Shown here: piece by piece, positions 23,301 to 31,773 of the stretch
Layout: each line of letters begins with the position of its first letter
Position numbering within the stretch: position 1 is the first letter of the stretch
Origin: Methylobacteriaceae bacterium
Lineage (GTDB): Bacteria; Pseudomonadota; Alphaproteobacteria; Rhizobiales; Beijerinckiaceae
NCBI GenBank assembly: GCA_947444195.1
Contig: CANEZL010000047.1
Coordinates: forward strand, 1-35,564
Direction of reading: 5' to 3'
DNA: 35,564 bases
Made by a program: the position numbers and the translations under genes
The notes under the pieces: model-generated
Told to the model about the DNA's origin: nothing
The model's input: the letters and a program-made list of their open reading frames with translations, nothing else
Databases searched by the model: none

Positions 23301-23626
23301 ATCCGGGCCTCGATCTCCTCGAGGCGGCTCTCGGCGCGGGCGGGTGCCGCCTCCTGCCGCAGGGCGCGGTCGATGCGGTCCATGCGGGAGATCAGGGCCT
23401 CGATGCGGCGGTCCTCGCCGCGGCCCCGCTGCCGCCCGGACTGGTCGGCGCCCTGCTGGCGCCCTTGCGCCGGGCGCCGCTCCTCGCGCTGGCGGCGGCC
23501 GATCCCGGGGACGTTGGCGGCTATCCAGTCCTCAAGGGGAATGCCCGCCCGGTCCGCGACGTCGCGCGCCGCCTCGATCACGTCCGGATCGAAGTGGTCG
23601 AGATTCGGCTTCGCGTGGCGCGTCAT
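20351..23626 (-). CDS. PodJ-like polar localisation protein with coiled coils, one TM and SEL1 repeats
   Basis: 1091 residues from ATG 23626. The short N-terminal motif LDHFDPDVIEAARDVADRAG, then IPLEDWIAANVPG (9-41), is typical of alphaproteobacterial SEL1 polarity proteins. Residues about 70-620 are Glu/Arg/Ala-rich coiled coil. A basic stretch and one membrane helix (about 735-755, LLLGLAAIVLALGALQAITM) follow, then a Pro/Lys/Glu linker with 5-residue repeats (SKIEG). Three or four SEL1/TPR-like repeats (about 880-1035: GDGTAIWDLAMRAADGRGMP, AQYKLAGQYEKGAGL, ARSMHNLAVIYAENP, SQYNLGVLYARGLGVGQDL) lie in the periplasm. Caulobacter PodJ has the same plan and marks a cell pole; the role here is inferred. 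A CtrA-like site lies upstream. Confidence 0.85.
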   Translation of the reverse strand: MTRHAKPNLDHFDPDVIEAARDVADRAGIPLEDWIAANVPGIGRRQREERRPAQGRQQGADQSGRQRGRGEDRRIEALISRMDRIDRALRQEAAPARAESRLEEIEARIVRALESGAQPARAVSERLGDIERRMSELGDQFASARPYARRGRAAASEIRDAVQEIRLRQREIGNPAASDANVVADLRRDLARRLDAGLHEDVMAETATAVSELRHEAMRLRESIGALATSRDVGALEQAMISLATGVERAEPSADFAAIAEPIAEIRTQIERLAGEVSDNVHARVSREVEHLAERIESVAARPVDAPEASALAGLSRELDEIRNLIAALAGPERIQSLATGLQAISTQIAQLQMPPASDALVDEVRAMTAKLDAFQAHAGHADQAASRAIIGRIDALAHKVEQASGRAVAEAGAQTDADGTVVRAASLPGGDVASIHAMLNTLVEKVERVGARPGSDGLDALERQLVSLTDRIDSRSSDPTLASLEQTMGDLLQQVTALRESAPDEAALERAARKAVAASAAEPRAEDRGEIGLLRAGLADLQARQTASDQRLGTMLDGVQTALDRLMTRLDAAEGGLAAQPGLGGPVPSLAEQLMASAAEAPRPLQPRRPAAPQGKAKAPSKEAPLSRTSEELLEPGAARPGRDAARERPAPERGLQSGEAEPAEAGENAADIKSSFIAAARRAAQAAQAELATEATAERDEIRPGARSARAAAPTPEGRLARLRAEIDRRRRPLLLGLAAIVLALGALQAITMHTAEENAAAPIVAAGPARPEAGRAPEQVAGAKVEGSKIEGSKIEGSRTEGSKAEAGKPETGKAVPDPQTTQAIPANPSAARPRSGVPQVTSMASLNGDLAAVPAAMAKLKQQALDGDGTAIWDLAMRAADGRGMPRDLALSAKLYEKLAAAGFAPAQYKLAGQYEKGAGLVRDLTPAKLWYGRAAEQGHARSMHNLAVIYAENPTPTGKPDYASAASWFRQGAEHGVRDSQYNLGVLYARGLGVGQDLVQSYAWFSAAAAQGDEDAGKKRDEVAGKLSPADLASARSIAGAFKPRKLDPAVNDAPSLAEPPAAVTLLGAPSPSPNAFVPTGRDKKV
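21211..21270 (-). repeat. 15-bp coding microrepeat (about four copies) in the PodJ-like linker
   Basis: The unit GAGCCCTCGATCTTG and close variants recur in register, encoding KVEGS-KIEGS-KIEGS-RTEGS in the periplasmic linker. In-frame repeats like this can change copy number by slippage and so alter linker length. Confidence 0.75.
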
Positions 23627-23727
23627 GTCTGGCCTGCCCCTGAGGCGCGGCACCTTTCCCGTCCTCGCGGAAGACGCGGGGACGGGACCGTGCTGTCCGT
23701 CTGATCGGGCCAACCATTAACAAGCTT

Positions 23728-23744
23728 GGTAAACGCGCCGTTAA
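23728..23744 (-). promoter_or_regulatory. CtrA-like site upstream of the PodJ-like gene
   Basis: On the minus strand TTAA-N7-TTTACC (complement of 23728-23744) differs by one base from the CtrA consensus TTAA-N7-TTAAC(C). It lies about 100 bp upstream of the ATG. Cell-cycle control of a polarity gene would make sense, but one near-match is weak evidence. Confidence 0.35.
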
Positions 23745-23795
23745 AGACAGCTGTCATCCTGAAACGCCCGGGACGAATAACCGGGGCAGGGGCCC

Positions 23796-23824
23796 TTGCG
23801 GGATCCGGGCTCGATAGTTTATAT
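23796..23824 (+). promoter_or_regulatory. Promoter of the beta-oxidation cluster
   Basis: TTGCGG (23796-23801) and TTATAT (23819-23824) are 17 bases apart, a good sigma-70 type promoter about 70 bp before the acyl-CoA dehydrogenase start. The -10 lies inside the inverted repeat at 23809-23838. Confidence 0.6.
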
Positions 23825-23838
23825 GTGAACTATCGAGC
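23809..23838. promoter_or_regulatory. 11-bp perfect inverted repeat, operator of the beta-oxidation cluster
   Basis: GCTCGATAGTT (23809-23819) and AACTATCGAGC (23828-23838) are exact complements with an 8-base spacer TATATGTG that includes most of the -10 element. A dimeric repressor bound here would block RNA polymerase. Such operators upstream of acyl-CoA dehydrogenase genes are commonly bound by TetR-type acyl-CoA sensors; which protein binds here is unknown. Confidence 0.7.
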
Positions 23839-23892
23839 GGGACGCAGCGCCGGGACCGGCGCGGACGGGCCGCCACACGCGGAGGACAAGCG

Positions 23893-25671
23893 ATGCCGAG
23901 CTACCGTGCCCCGGTCGAGGACACCCTGTTCCTCCTGAACGACGTGCTCGGCTTCCACCGCTACGACAACTTGGCCGGCTTCGCGGAAGCCTCCCCCGAC
24001 ATGGTCGAGGCGGTGCTGAACGAGGGCGCCAAGCTCGCCGAGGCGGTGCTCGCCCCGGTCAACCGCGCGGGCGACCTCGAGGGCTGCACCCGCAACCCGG
24101 ACGGTTCGGTCTCGACGCCGAAGGGCTTCAAGGCGGTCTACGACGCCTATGCCCAGGGCGGCTGGATGGGCCTCTCGGTGCCGGAGGCGTTCGGCGGCCA
24201 GGGCCTGCCCCACACCCTGAACACGGCGATGCAGGAATTCACCTCCGGCGCCAACCTCGCGCTCGGCATGTATCCCGGCCTGACCCAGGGGGCGATCGCC
24301 GCGCTCCTCGTGCACGGCTCGGAGGAGCAGAAGCGGACCTACATCCCGAAGATGGTCGAGGGCGCCTGGACCGGCACCATGAACCTCACCGAGCCCCATT
24401 GCGGCACGGATCTCGGCCTCCTGAAGACCAAGGCGGTGCCGAACGCGGACGGTTCCTACAGCCTCACCGGCACCAAGATCTTCATCTCGGCGGGCGAGCA
24501 CGACCTCTCCGAGAACATCGTCCATCTCGTCATCGCCCGGATCGAGGGCGCGCCCGCCGGCACCAAGGGCATCTCGCTCTTCGTGGTGCCGAAGTTCCTC
24601 GTGAACGCGGACGGCAGCACGGGCGCGCGCAACGGCGTCTCCTGCGGCTCCATCGAGCACAAGATGGGCATCCACGGGAACGCGACCTGCGTCATGAACT
24701 ACGACGGCGCCACGGGCTGGCTCGTGGGCGAGGCCAATCGCGGCCTCAACGCCATGTTCGTGATGATGAACGAGGCCCGCCTCGCGGTGGGCGTGCAGGG
24801 TCTCGGCCAGTCCGAGGTCGCCTACCAGAACGCGGTGGCCTACGCGCGGGACCGTCTCCAGGGCCGCGCGCTCACCGGCGCCAAGGCGCCCGACAAGGCC
24901 GCCGACCCGATCATCGTCCACCCGGACGTGCGCCGCACGCTCATGGGCATCCGCGCCTTCAACGAGGCGGCCCGCGCCCTGATGCTGTGGACGGCGCTGC
25001 AATCCGACATCGTGCACCGCTCGCAGGATGCCGGGCAGCGGCAGGCGGCGGACGACTTCCTCGGCCTGATGACGCCGGTGGTGAAGGGCGTGCTCACCGA
25101 CCGGGGCTTCGCCAACGCGGTCGAGGCGCAGCAGATGTTCGGCGGCCACGGCTACGTCGAGGAATGGGGCATGTCGCAGTTCGTGCGCGATGCCCGCATC
25201 GCCATGATCTACGAGGGCGCCAACGGCATCCAGGCCATGGACCTCGTCGGCCGCAAGCTCCCCCGCGACGGCGGCCGTGCGATGATGACCTTCCTCGGCG
25301 AGGTGCAGACCTTCATCAAGGACCACGGGGAGGACGAGGGGATGAAGCCCTTCGTCGTCCCGCTCCAGGCGGCGCTGAACGACCTCCAGGGCGCCACCAT
25401 GTGGTTCATGCAGAACGCGATGGCCAAGCCCGACCACGCGGGCGCGGGCGCCACCGACTACATGCACCTCCTCGGCCTCGTGGCGCTCGGCTACATGTGG
25501 GCGCGGATCGCCAAGGCCGCCCAGGAGAGGGCGGGCGAGCCGCGCATGGAGGCCAAGCTCGTCACCGGCCGCTTCTACATGGAGCGCATGCTGCCGGAGA
25601 CGGGCTTGCGCTTCGCCCGGATCCGGGCCGGCTCCGACAGCACCATGGCGCTCGCCGCCGAGGCGTTCTAG
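23893..25671 (+). CDS. Acyl-CoA dehydrogenase (long form, about 590 residues)
   Basis: FAD enzyme that introduces the alpha,beta double bond in acyl-CoA, the first beta-oxidation step, passing electrons to ETF. The 592 residues have the order expected: N-terminal helical domain with short extension (1-160), FAD/acyl beta-domain (GTMNLTEPHCGTDLGLLKTK, about 160-275), helical domain with AQQMFGGHGYVEEWGMSQFV (414-433) and the catalytic glutamate E441 in MIYEGANGIQAMDL, then the extra C-terminal domain (about 470-590) of the long AcdA/DmdC-like subgroup. ATG 23893 has GGAGG 8 bases upstream. It is the first gene after the operator-controlled promoter. The subgroup is sometimes labelled 3-methylmercaptopropionyl-CoA dehydrogenase; the setting with thiolase and FadB favours general fatty-acid degradation. 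Confidence 0.93.
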   Translation: MPSYRAPVEDTLFLLNDVLGFHRYDNLAGFAEASPDMVEAVLNEGAKLAEAVLAPVNRAGDLEGCTRNPDGSVSTPKGFKAVYDAYAQGGWMGLSVPEAFGGQGLPHTLNTAMQEFTSGANLALGMYPGLTQGAIAALLVHGSEEQKRTYIPKMVEGAWTGTMNLTEPHCGTDLGLLKTKAVPNADGSYSLTGTKIFISAGEHDLSENIVHLVIARIEGAPAGTKGISLFVVPKFLVNADGSTGARNGVSCGSIEHKMGIHGNATCVMNYDGATGWLVGEANRGLNAMFVMMNEARLAVGVQGLGQSEVAYQNAVAYARDRLQGRALTGAKAPDKAADPIIVHPDVRRTLMGIRAFNEAARALMLWTALQSDIVHRSQDAGQRQAADDFLGLMTPVVKGVLTDRGFANAVEAQQMFGGHGYVEEWGMSQFVRDARIAMIYEGANGIQAMDLVGRKLPRDGGRAMMTFLGEVQTFIKDHGEDEGMKPFVVPLQAALNDLQGATMWFMQNAMAKPDHAGAGATDYMHLLGLVALGYMWARIAKAAQERAGEPRMEAKLVTGRFYMERMLPETGLRFARIRAGSDSTMALAAEAF

Positions 25672-25682
25672 GCAGGATCCAA

Positions 25683-25704
25683 CCCGCCCCCGCGCAGGGG
25701 CGGG
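25683..25704 (+). terminator. GC-rich intercistronic hairpin
   Basis: CCCGCCCC (25683-25690) pairs perfectly with GGGGCGGG (25697-25704) around a 6-base loop, between the dehydrogenase and thiolase genes. With no T-run it more likely protects the upstream mRNA end or reduces read-through than stops transcription. Confidence 0.45.
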
Positions 25705-25741
25705 CGAGCCGGCCGAAGAGACTTGATGAGGAAGCGCTGAG

Positions 25742-26950
<1,209 letters not shown>

Positions 26951-27060
26951 CCCCGGCCGGGAGCGCCCCCGCTCCCGGATTCCGCCAAACGCTGCTAGAG
27001 GCCGGCCCGACCGCCGTTCAAGGCGGCGGAACGCATACCTCGACGGGAGCAACGCCACAG

Positions 27061-27573
27061 ATGACGCGTCTCATCGCCACCCTCTGCCTCGCCACCGCCC
27101 TCGCGCTGCCGCTGGCCGCCCGCGCGGACGAGGCGGCCGACAAGGCCGCCGAGGCCAAGGCCCTCGTGAACAAGACCCTGATCCGGAACCTCCAGACCGG
27201 CTTCTCGGCCGCCCTGGAGAAGACCGTGGCGTCGATGCCGGAGCAGAAGGCCGAAGCCGTGCGCAAGGAGCTGCTGGGGGAATTCGAGCGCCAGCGCGGC
27301 ATCATGCTCGACGGACTCTCCAAGGAGTACGCCGACAAGTTCAGCCTCACCGAGCTGAAGCACCTCAACGAGATCTACGACGACAAGACCTACCAGAAGT
27401 TCCAGACCATGAACGCCGACCCGTCCTCCACGGTGACGGCGATCTCGCAGGCCTCGGTGACGAAGCTCCTGAACATGCTGGCCGTGGCGGCCGCGGGCGG
27501 CGAGAGCCAGCAGCCCGGCACGCCGCCGGTGCCCACGCCGAGCCCGGCTCCGGCACCGAGCCCGGCCAAGTAG
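27061..27573 (+). CDS. Secreted DUF2059-type protein
   Basis: 170 residues with a Sec signal peptide (MTRLIATLCLATALALPLAA, then RADE). The mature part is helical (KALVNKTLIRNLQTGFSAAL, then FSLTELKHLNEIYDDKTYQK at about 99-118), fitting DUF2059. The C-terminus is a Pro/Ser/Ala-rich tail (about 148-170). The function is unknown; the family is periplasmic. It follows the thiolase by 110 bp on the same strand and may be in the operon, but it has no evident enzymatic link to beta-oxidation. Confidence 0.75.
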   Translation: MTRLIATLCLATALALPLAARADEAADKAAEAKALVNKTLIRNLQTGFSAALEKTVASMPEQKAEAVRKELLGEFERQRGIMLDGLSKEYADKFSLTELKHLNEIYDDKTYQKFQTMNADPSSTVTAISQASVTKLLNMLAVAAAGGESQQPGTPPVPTPSPAPAPSPAK

Positions 27574-27601
27574 GCCGCCCCGGGGCCGGCGGGTGCGGAT
27601 C

Positions 27602-28384
27602 TTACGCCACCAGCGCGGGGGCCCGGGCGACCGGGAGCCCCGCCACCGCCGGCAGGGCTTCGAGGAGGGGCTTGGCGAAATGGTAGCCCTGGAACAGCTC
27701 GATGCCGAGCCCGCGCAGGGTCTGGCACTCCGCCGCGGTCTCGACGCCCTCGGCCAGGACGCTCACGTCGAGGGCGCGCGCGATGGCGACGAGGCCCGAC
27801 ACGATGGCCCGGCGCCCGGCATCCCCGTCGATGCCGCGCAGGAGGTCCATGTCGATCTTGATGAGGTCGGGGCGGAAATTCGCGAGCAGGCTGAGGCCCG
27901 CGAAGCCCGCGCCGAAATCGTCGAGCGCTGTCAGGAAGCCCTGGCGGCGATAGGCGGCGACGATTTTGCGCACGTGCTCGGTGTCGCGGAAGCGCTCGTT
28001 CTCGGTGAACTCGAACATGATCCGGTCGTGGGAGAAGCCGACGCGCCGGGCCGCCTCCAGCGATGCGCGGATGCAGGCGTTGGGCTCGTAGACCGCGTTC
28101 GGCATGAAGTTGATCGACAGGCGCTCCGAGCCGTCGCGGGGGAAGAGCCGGCCCGCGAGCTCGATCGCCTTCACGCGCGCGGCCTGATCGAAGCGGTAGC
28201 GCGTCTCGTCGGTCACCCGGTCCAGGATGGCGGCCGCACCCTGGCCCTCGGGCCCGCGCACCAGGGCCTCGTAGCCCCAGACCTTGCCCGCCGCGAGGTC
28301 GAGGATCGGCTGGAACGCCATGGTGAAGGCGAAGTCGAGATCCCCGCCGTCCCGGCAGGCACGGCAGGCGTGAACGGTCGTCAT
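27602..28384 (-). CDS. EAL-domain cyclic-di-GMP phosphodiesterase
   Basis: 260 residues, a nearly bare EAL domain. ATG 28384 opens MTTVHACRACRDGGDLDFAF with a CxxC pair at 7 and 10. Catalytic features are intact: E39-A-L in GYEALVRG, Asn in NFMPNAV, Glu in FEFTENE, the DDFG loop in ALDDFGAGFAGLSLL, Lys in KIDMDLL and Glu in LAEGVE. It should hydrolyse c-di-GMP to pGpG. No sensor domain is attached beyond the short Cys-containing N-terminus. It is on the opposite strand between DUF2059 and fadB genes, divergent from fadB with 95 bp between starts, so the two may share regulation. Confidence 0.92.
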   Translation of the reverse strand: MTTVHACRACRDGGDLDFAFTMAFQPILDLAAGKVWGYEALVRGPEGQGAAAILDRVTDETRYRFDQAARVKAIELAGRLFPRDGSERLSINFMPNAVYEPNACIRASLEAARRVGFSHDRIMFEFTENERFRDTEHVRKIVAAYRRQGFLTALDDFGAGFAGLSLLANFRPDLIKIDMDLLRGIDGDAGRRAIVSGLVAIARALDVSVLAEGVETAAECQTLRGLGIELFQGYHFAKPLLEALPAVAGLPVARAPALVA

Positions 28385-28479
28385 GGCGCGGTTTCTCTCG
28401 TGCCCCCCGAAGCGGACTTGGCCGAACAACCTCTCCGAAGCCTTAAGAACCCGCCCCTCCCCAGACGCGAGGACGTGAG

Positions 28480-30681
28480 ATGGACCTGAAGAACTTCCGC
28501 TTCGAGACCGACGCCGACGGTGTCGCCCTCGCCACCTGGGACATGCCGGACCGCTCGATGAACGTCATCACCGAAGCGGTGATGGACGAGCTCGCCCACA
28601 TCATCGAGACGGTCGCGGGGGATGCGGCCGTCAAGGGTTGCGTCATCACCTCGGGCAAGGACAACTTCTCGGGGGGCGCCGACCTCACCATGCTCCAGGG
28701 GCTCGGCCGCGCGTACGAGCGGCTGAAGGCGGAAGCGGGCGAGGAGGCGGCCATGACCCGCTTCTTCGAGGAATCGCGCCGCCTCTCCCTGCTGTTCCGG
28801 CGCCTCGAGACCTGCGGCAAGCCCTTCGCGGCGGCGATCAGCGGCATCTGCCTCGGCGGCGCCTTCGAGCTGGCGCTGGCCTGCCACCACCGCGTCGTCT
28901 CGGACGACCCGAAGACCCGCGTCGGCCTGCCCGAGATCAAGGTCGGCCTCTTCCCCGGCGGCGGCGGCACGCAGCGCGTGGCGCGCCTGATGCAGACGGG
29001 CGACGCGCTCCAGATGCTGTTCAAGGGCGAGCAGATCCGCCCGCTGATGGCCCGCAACATGGGCCTCGTCCACGCGGTGGCGGGCAAGGACGAGATCGTG
29101 GCCCAGGCCAAGGCCTGGATCCTCGGCGGCGGCTCGGCCGTGGCGCCCTGGGACGTGCCGAAGTTCAAGGCGCCCTCGGGCAAGGTCTACTCGCCCGCCG
29201 GCATGATGATCTGGCCGCCGGCCAACGCCATCTACCGTCGCGAGACGCACGACAACTATCCCGCAGCCAAGGCGATCCTGGCCTCGGTCTACGAGGGCCT
29301 GCAGCTGCCCATGGACCTCGCCCTCAAGGTCGAGAGCCGGTACTTCGCCATGATCCTGCGCACCACCGAGGCGCAGGCCATGATCCGCACCCTGTTCATC
29401 TCCATGGGCGAGCTGAACAAGGGCGCGCGCCGCCCGAAGGACGTGCCGCCGACCGAGCTGAGGAAGGTCGGCGTCGTCGGCGCCGGCTTCATGGGCGCGG
29501 GCGTGGCCTATGTCAGCGCCAATGCCGGCCTCGAGGTCGTGCTGATCGACCAGACCGCGGAGGCCGCCGAGAAGGGCAAGGCCTACGCGCACAGCTTGAT
29601 CACCGGCCAGATCAACAAGGGCCGGGCCAAGACCGCCGACCGCGACGCGCTCCTCGCCCGCATCCACACCGCCACCGACTACGCGGCGCTCGCCGCGTGC
29701 GACCTCGTGATCGAGGCGGTGTTCGAGGACCCGAAGGTGAAGGCCGAGGTCATCCAGAAGGTCGAGGCCGCGATCCGGCCGGACGCGGTCTTCGCCTCGA
29801 ACACCTCGACGCTGCCGATCACCGGCCTCGCCAAGGCCAGCTCCCGGCCCGACCAGTTCGTCGGCATCCACTTCTTCTCCCCCGTCGAGAAGATGATGCT
29901 CGTGGAGATCATCAAGGGCGAGGCCACGGGCGACCGCGCCATCGCCACGGCACTCGACTACGTGCGGCTCATCAAGAAGACCCCGATCGTGGTCAACGAC
30001 GCGCGCGGCTTCTTCGCCAACCGCTGCGTGACGGCCTACATCCTCGAAGGGCACAAGATGCTGCTGGAGGGCGTGCCGCCGGCGATGATCGAGAACGCGG
30101 GCAAGATGGCCGGCATGCCGGTCGGGCCGCTCTCCCTCAACGACGAGGTCGCCCTCGATCTCGGCCTCAAGATCGCCAAGGCCACCGAGGCGCAGCTCGG
30201 CCCCGACGCGATCGACCACGACCAGAAGACGCTTCTGGTGGAGCTCGTGGAGAACCAGGGCCGCCTCGGCCGCAAGAACAGGAAGGGCTTCTACGATTAC
30301 CCCGAGGGCGCGCCGAAGCGCCTCTGGCCGGGCCTGAAGGACCTCCAGCCGGCGCGCCTCGACCCCGACAGCCTCGACATCGCGGAGCTGAAGCACCGGC
30401 TCCTCGTGGTCCAGGCGCTGGAGGCCGCCCGCACGGTGGGGGAGGGCGTCGTCACCGATCCGCGCGAGGCCGATGTGGGCTCGATCCTCGGCTTCGGCTT
30501 CGCGCCGTTCACCGGCGGCGCGCTCTCCTACATCGACTTCATGGGAGCCGCCGCCTTCGTGGAGCTCGCCCAGGGCCTGGAAGCCAAGCACGGCCCGCGC
30601 TTCGCCGTGCCGGAGAACCTCCTCGCGATGGCGCGCGAGGGGGGCACCTTCTACGGCAACGCGCGCAAGCAGGCGGCCTGA
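28480..30681 (+). CDS. fadB: Multifunctional enoyl-CoA hydratase / 3-hydroxyacyl-CoA dehydrogenase (FadB/FadJ type)
   Basis: Performs hydration of enoyl-CoA and NAD-dependent oxidation to 3-ketoacyl-CoA. The 733 residues have a crotonase domain first (about 1-200: oxyanion GGAFELALACHHRV and the catalytic Glu region LPEIKVGLFPGGGGTQRV), a linker, the Rossmann NAD domain (VGVVGAGFMGAGVAYVSANA, about 328-347; NTSTLP; HFFSPVEKMMLVEII) and two C-terminal HAD helical domains. ATG 28480 follows GCGAGGACGTGAG. It works between the acyl-CoA dehydrogenase and thiolase in the same pathway. The stop is 6 bases from the stop of the convergent exonuclease gene. Confidence 0.94.
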   Translation: MDLKNFRFETDADGVALATWDMPDRSMNVITEAVMDELAHIIETVAGDAAVKGCVITSGKDNFSGGADLTMLQGLGRAYERLKAEAGEEAAMTRFFEESRRLSLLFRRLETCGKPFAAAISGICLGGAFELALACHHRVVSDDPKTRVGLPEIKVGLFPGGGGTQRVARLMQTGDALQMLFKGEQIRPLMARNMGLVHAVAGKDEIVAQAKAWILGGGSAVAPWDVPKFKAPSGKVYSPAGMMIWPPANAIYRRETHDNYPAAKAILASVYEGLQLPMDLALKVESRYFAMILRTTEAQAMIRTLFISMGELNKGARRPKDVPPTELRKVGVVGAGFMGAGVAYVSANAGLEVVLIDQTAEAAEKGKAYAHSLITGQINKGRAKTADRDALLARIHTATDYAALAACDLVIEAVFEDPKVKAEVIQKVEAAIRPDAVFASNTSTLPITGLAKASSRPDQFVGIHFFSPVEKMMLVEIIKGEATGDRAIATALDYVRLIKKTPIVVNDARGFFANRCVTAYILEGHKMLLEGVPPAMIENAGKMAGMPVGPLSLNDEVALDLGLKIAKATEAQLGPDAIDHDQKTLLVELVENQGRLGRKNRKGFYDYPEGAPKRLWPGLKDLQPARLDPDSLDIAELKHRLLVVQALEAARTVGEGVVTDPREADVGSILGFGFAPFTGGALSYIDFMGAAAFVELAQGLEAKHGPRFAVPENLLAMAREGGTFYGNARKQAA

Positions 30682-30687
30682 GGCCGT

Positions 30688-31572
30688 CTACAGGGTGGCG
30701 GGGTTTCGCTCCGCCACCGCGATGGCCTGGAAGATGCGTGCCAGATCGGCCGTGTCGCCGGCCAGCAGGTCGGTGACGTCGCCCGCCGCCAGGGCCTTCA
30801 CGTGGCGGCAGCGCATGCCGTGGCGGCCGGCCATGCAGGTGCAGCGCAGGAACGGCGTCCCGCCCCGCTCCTCCAGCGTGACCTCGTAGCGGTTGCCGGT
30901 GCTGCCACGCATGGTGAAGCGCGGGCGCTCGGGGGGCGCCGGTGCGGCGGCGCGCACCCCGCGCAGTGCCCGGCCCGAGATCGCCCCGCCGGCGGGGCGG
31001 GGCGGGGTCGGCGGTCCGCCCGCGATCCGGGTGACGGGCAGGTCGATCCGCCGGCAGAGGTCGGGGATGTCGGCGGCGCCGGTCTCGCGCATAGCCGCCA
31101 GGGCGATCGCGGCGCAGGCATAGGCGTCCTCCCCCGCATCGTGGTGCGCGAAGCGGATGCCGAGGCGCCCCGCCACCTTCGCGAGGCCGCAGCCCGCCGG
31201 ATCCGGGAACACCCGCCGCGCCACCTGGACCGTGCAGAGATAGGTGAGCGGCGGCGCGGGCAGGCCGGCTGTGTGGAGGCCGGCGCGCAGCACGCCGATG
31301 TCGAAGCTCGCATTGTGGGCGAGGATCAGCCCGCCCGCGATGTCGGGCAGGAACGCGGCCATGGCCTCGGCGAAGGCGGGCTGCCCGGCGACGTCGGCGG
31401 GCAGGATCCCGTGGACGCGGATGTTGCCGGGGGAGAAGCGCAGCTCGGGCGGCCGGATCAGCCGGGCTTCGCGACGCACCACGCGGCCGTCCGCGATCCA
31501 GGCGAGGCCGACCGCGCAGGCGCTGTCGCGCCGCTCGTTGGCCGTCTCGAAATCGATCGCGACCGCGTGCAT
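30688..31572 (-). CDS. DEDDh 3'-5' exonuclease with C-terminal SWIM zinc finger
   Basis: 294 residues. Residues 1 to about 165 are a DnaQ-like exonuclease: D7 and E9 in AIDFETAN (ExoI), HNASFDIGVLR (ExoII) and HHDAGEDAYA (ExoIII, DEDDh type). A Pro/Ala-rich linker (about 180-225) leads to a SWIM zinc finger at about 245-265, FLRCTCMAGRHGMRCRHVKA (CxC...CxH). SWIM domains bind DNA or proteins and are usual in Snf2 helicases and transposases, so this pairing on an epsilon-like nuclease is uncommon. ATG 31572. A DNA repair or processing role is inferred. Convergent with fadB. Confidence 0.88.
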   Translation of the reverse strand: MHAVAIDFETANERRDSACAVGLAWIADGRVVRREARLIRPPELRFSPGNIRVHGILPADVAGQPAFAEAMAAFLPDIAGGLILAHNASFDIGVLRAGLHTAGLPAPPLTYLCTVQVARRVFPDPAGCGLAKVAGRLGIRFAHHDAGEDAYACAAIALAAMRETGAADIPDLCRRIDLPVTRIAGGPPTPPRPAGGAISGRALRGVRAAAPAPPERPRFTMRGSTGNRYEVTLEERGGTPFLRCTCMAGRHGMRCRHVKALAAGDVTDLLAGDTADLARIFQAIAVAERNPATL

Positions 31573-31773
31573 GGCGCGATTATGCACGGGCGCGGCCGGA
31601 ACGGCAGTGGCGCGTGGCCGCAGCCGGTACGCTTCGCTGTCATGTCCGACCGCGCGGATGCCGGGGCGAGCCATGCACCATACGCCCGCGCAAGCGTGCC
31701 GGAACGTGGTATGCGCCCGACCACGCCGCCGTCCCCGACGGCCCGCTCCCGCCCCGAACCCCCGATAAGCCCC

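Noticed and set aside
20687..23704. 1005-residue plus-strand open frame opposite the PodJ-like gene
   Set aside because: The product is repetitive Gly/Arg/Leu/Asp with no motif; the opposite strand has clear coiled coil, TM and SEL1 domains.
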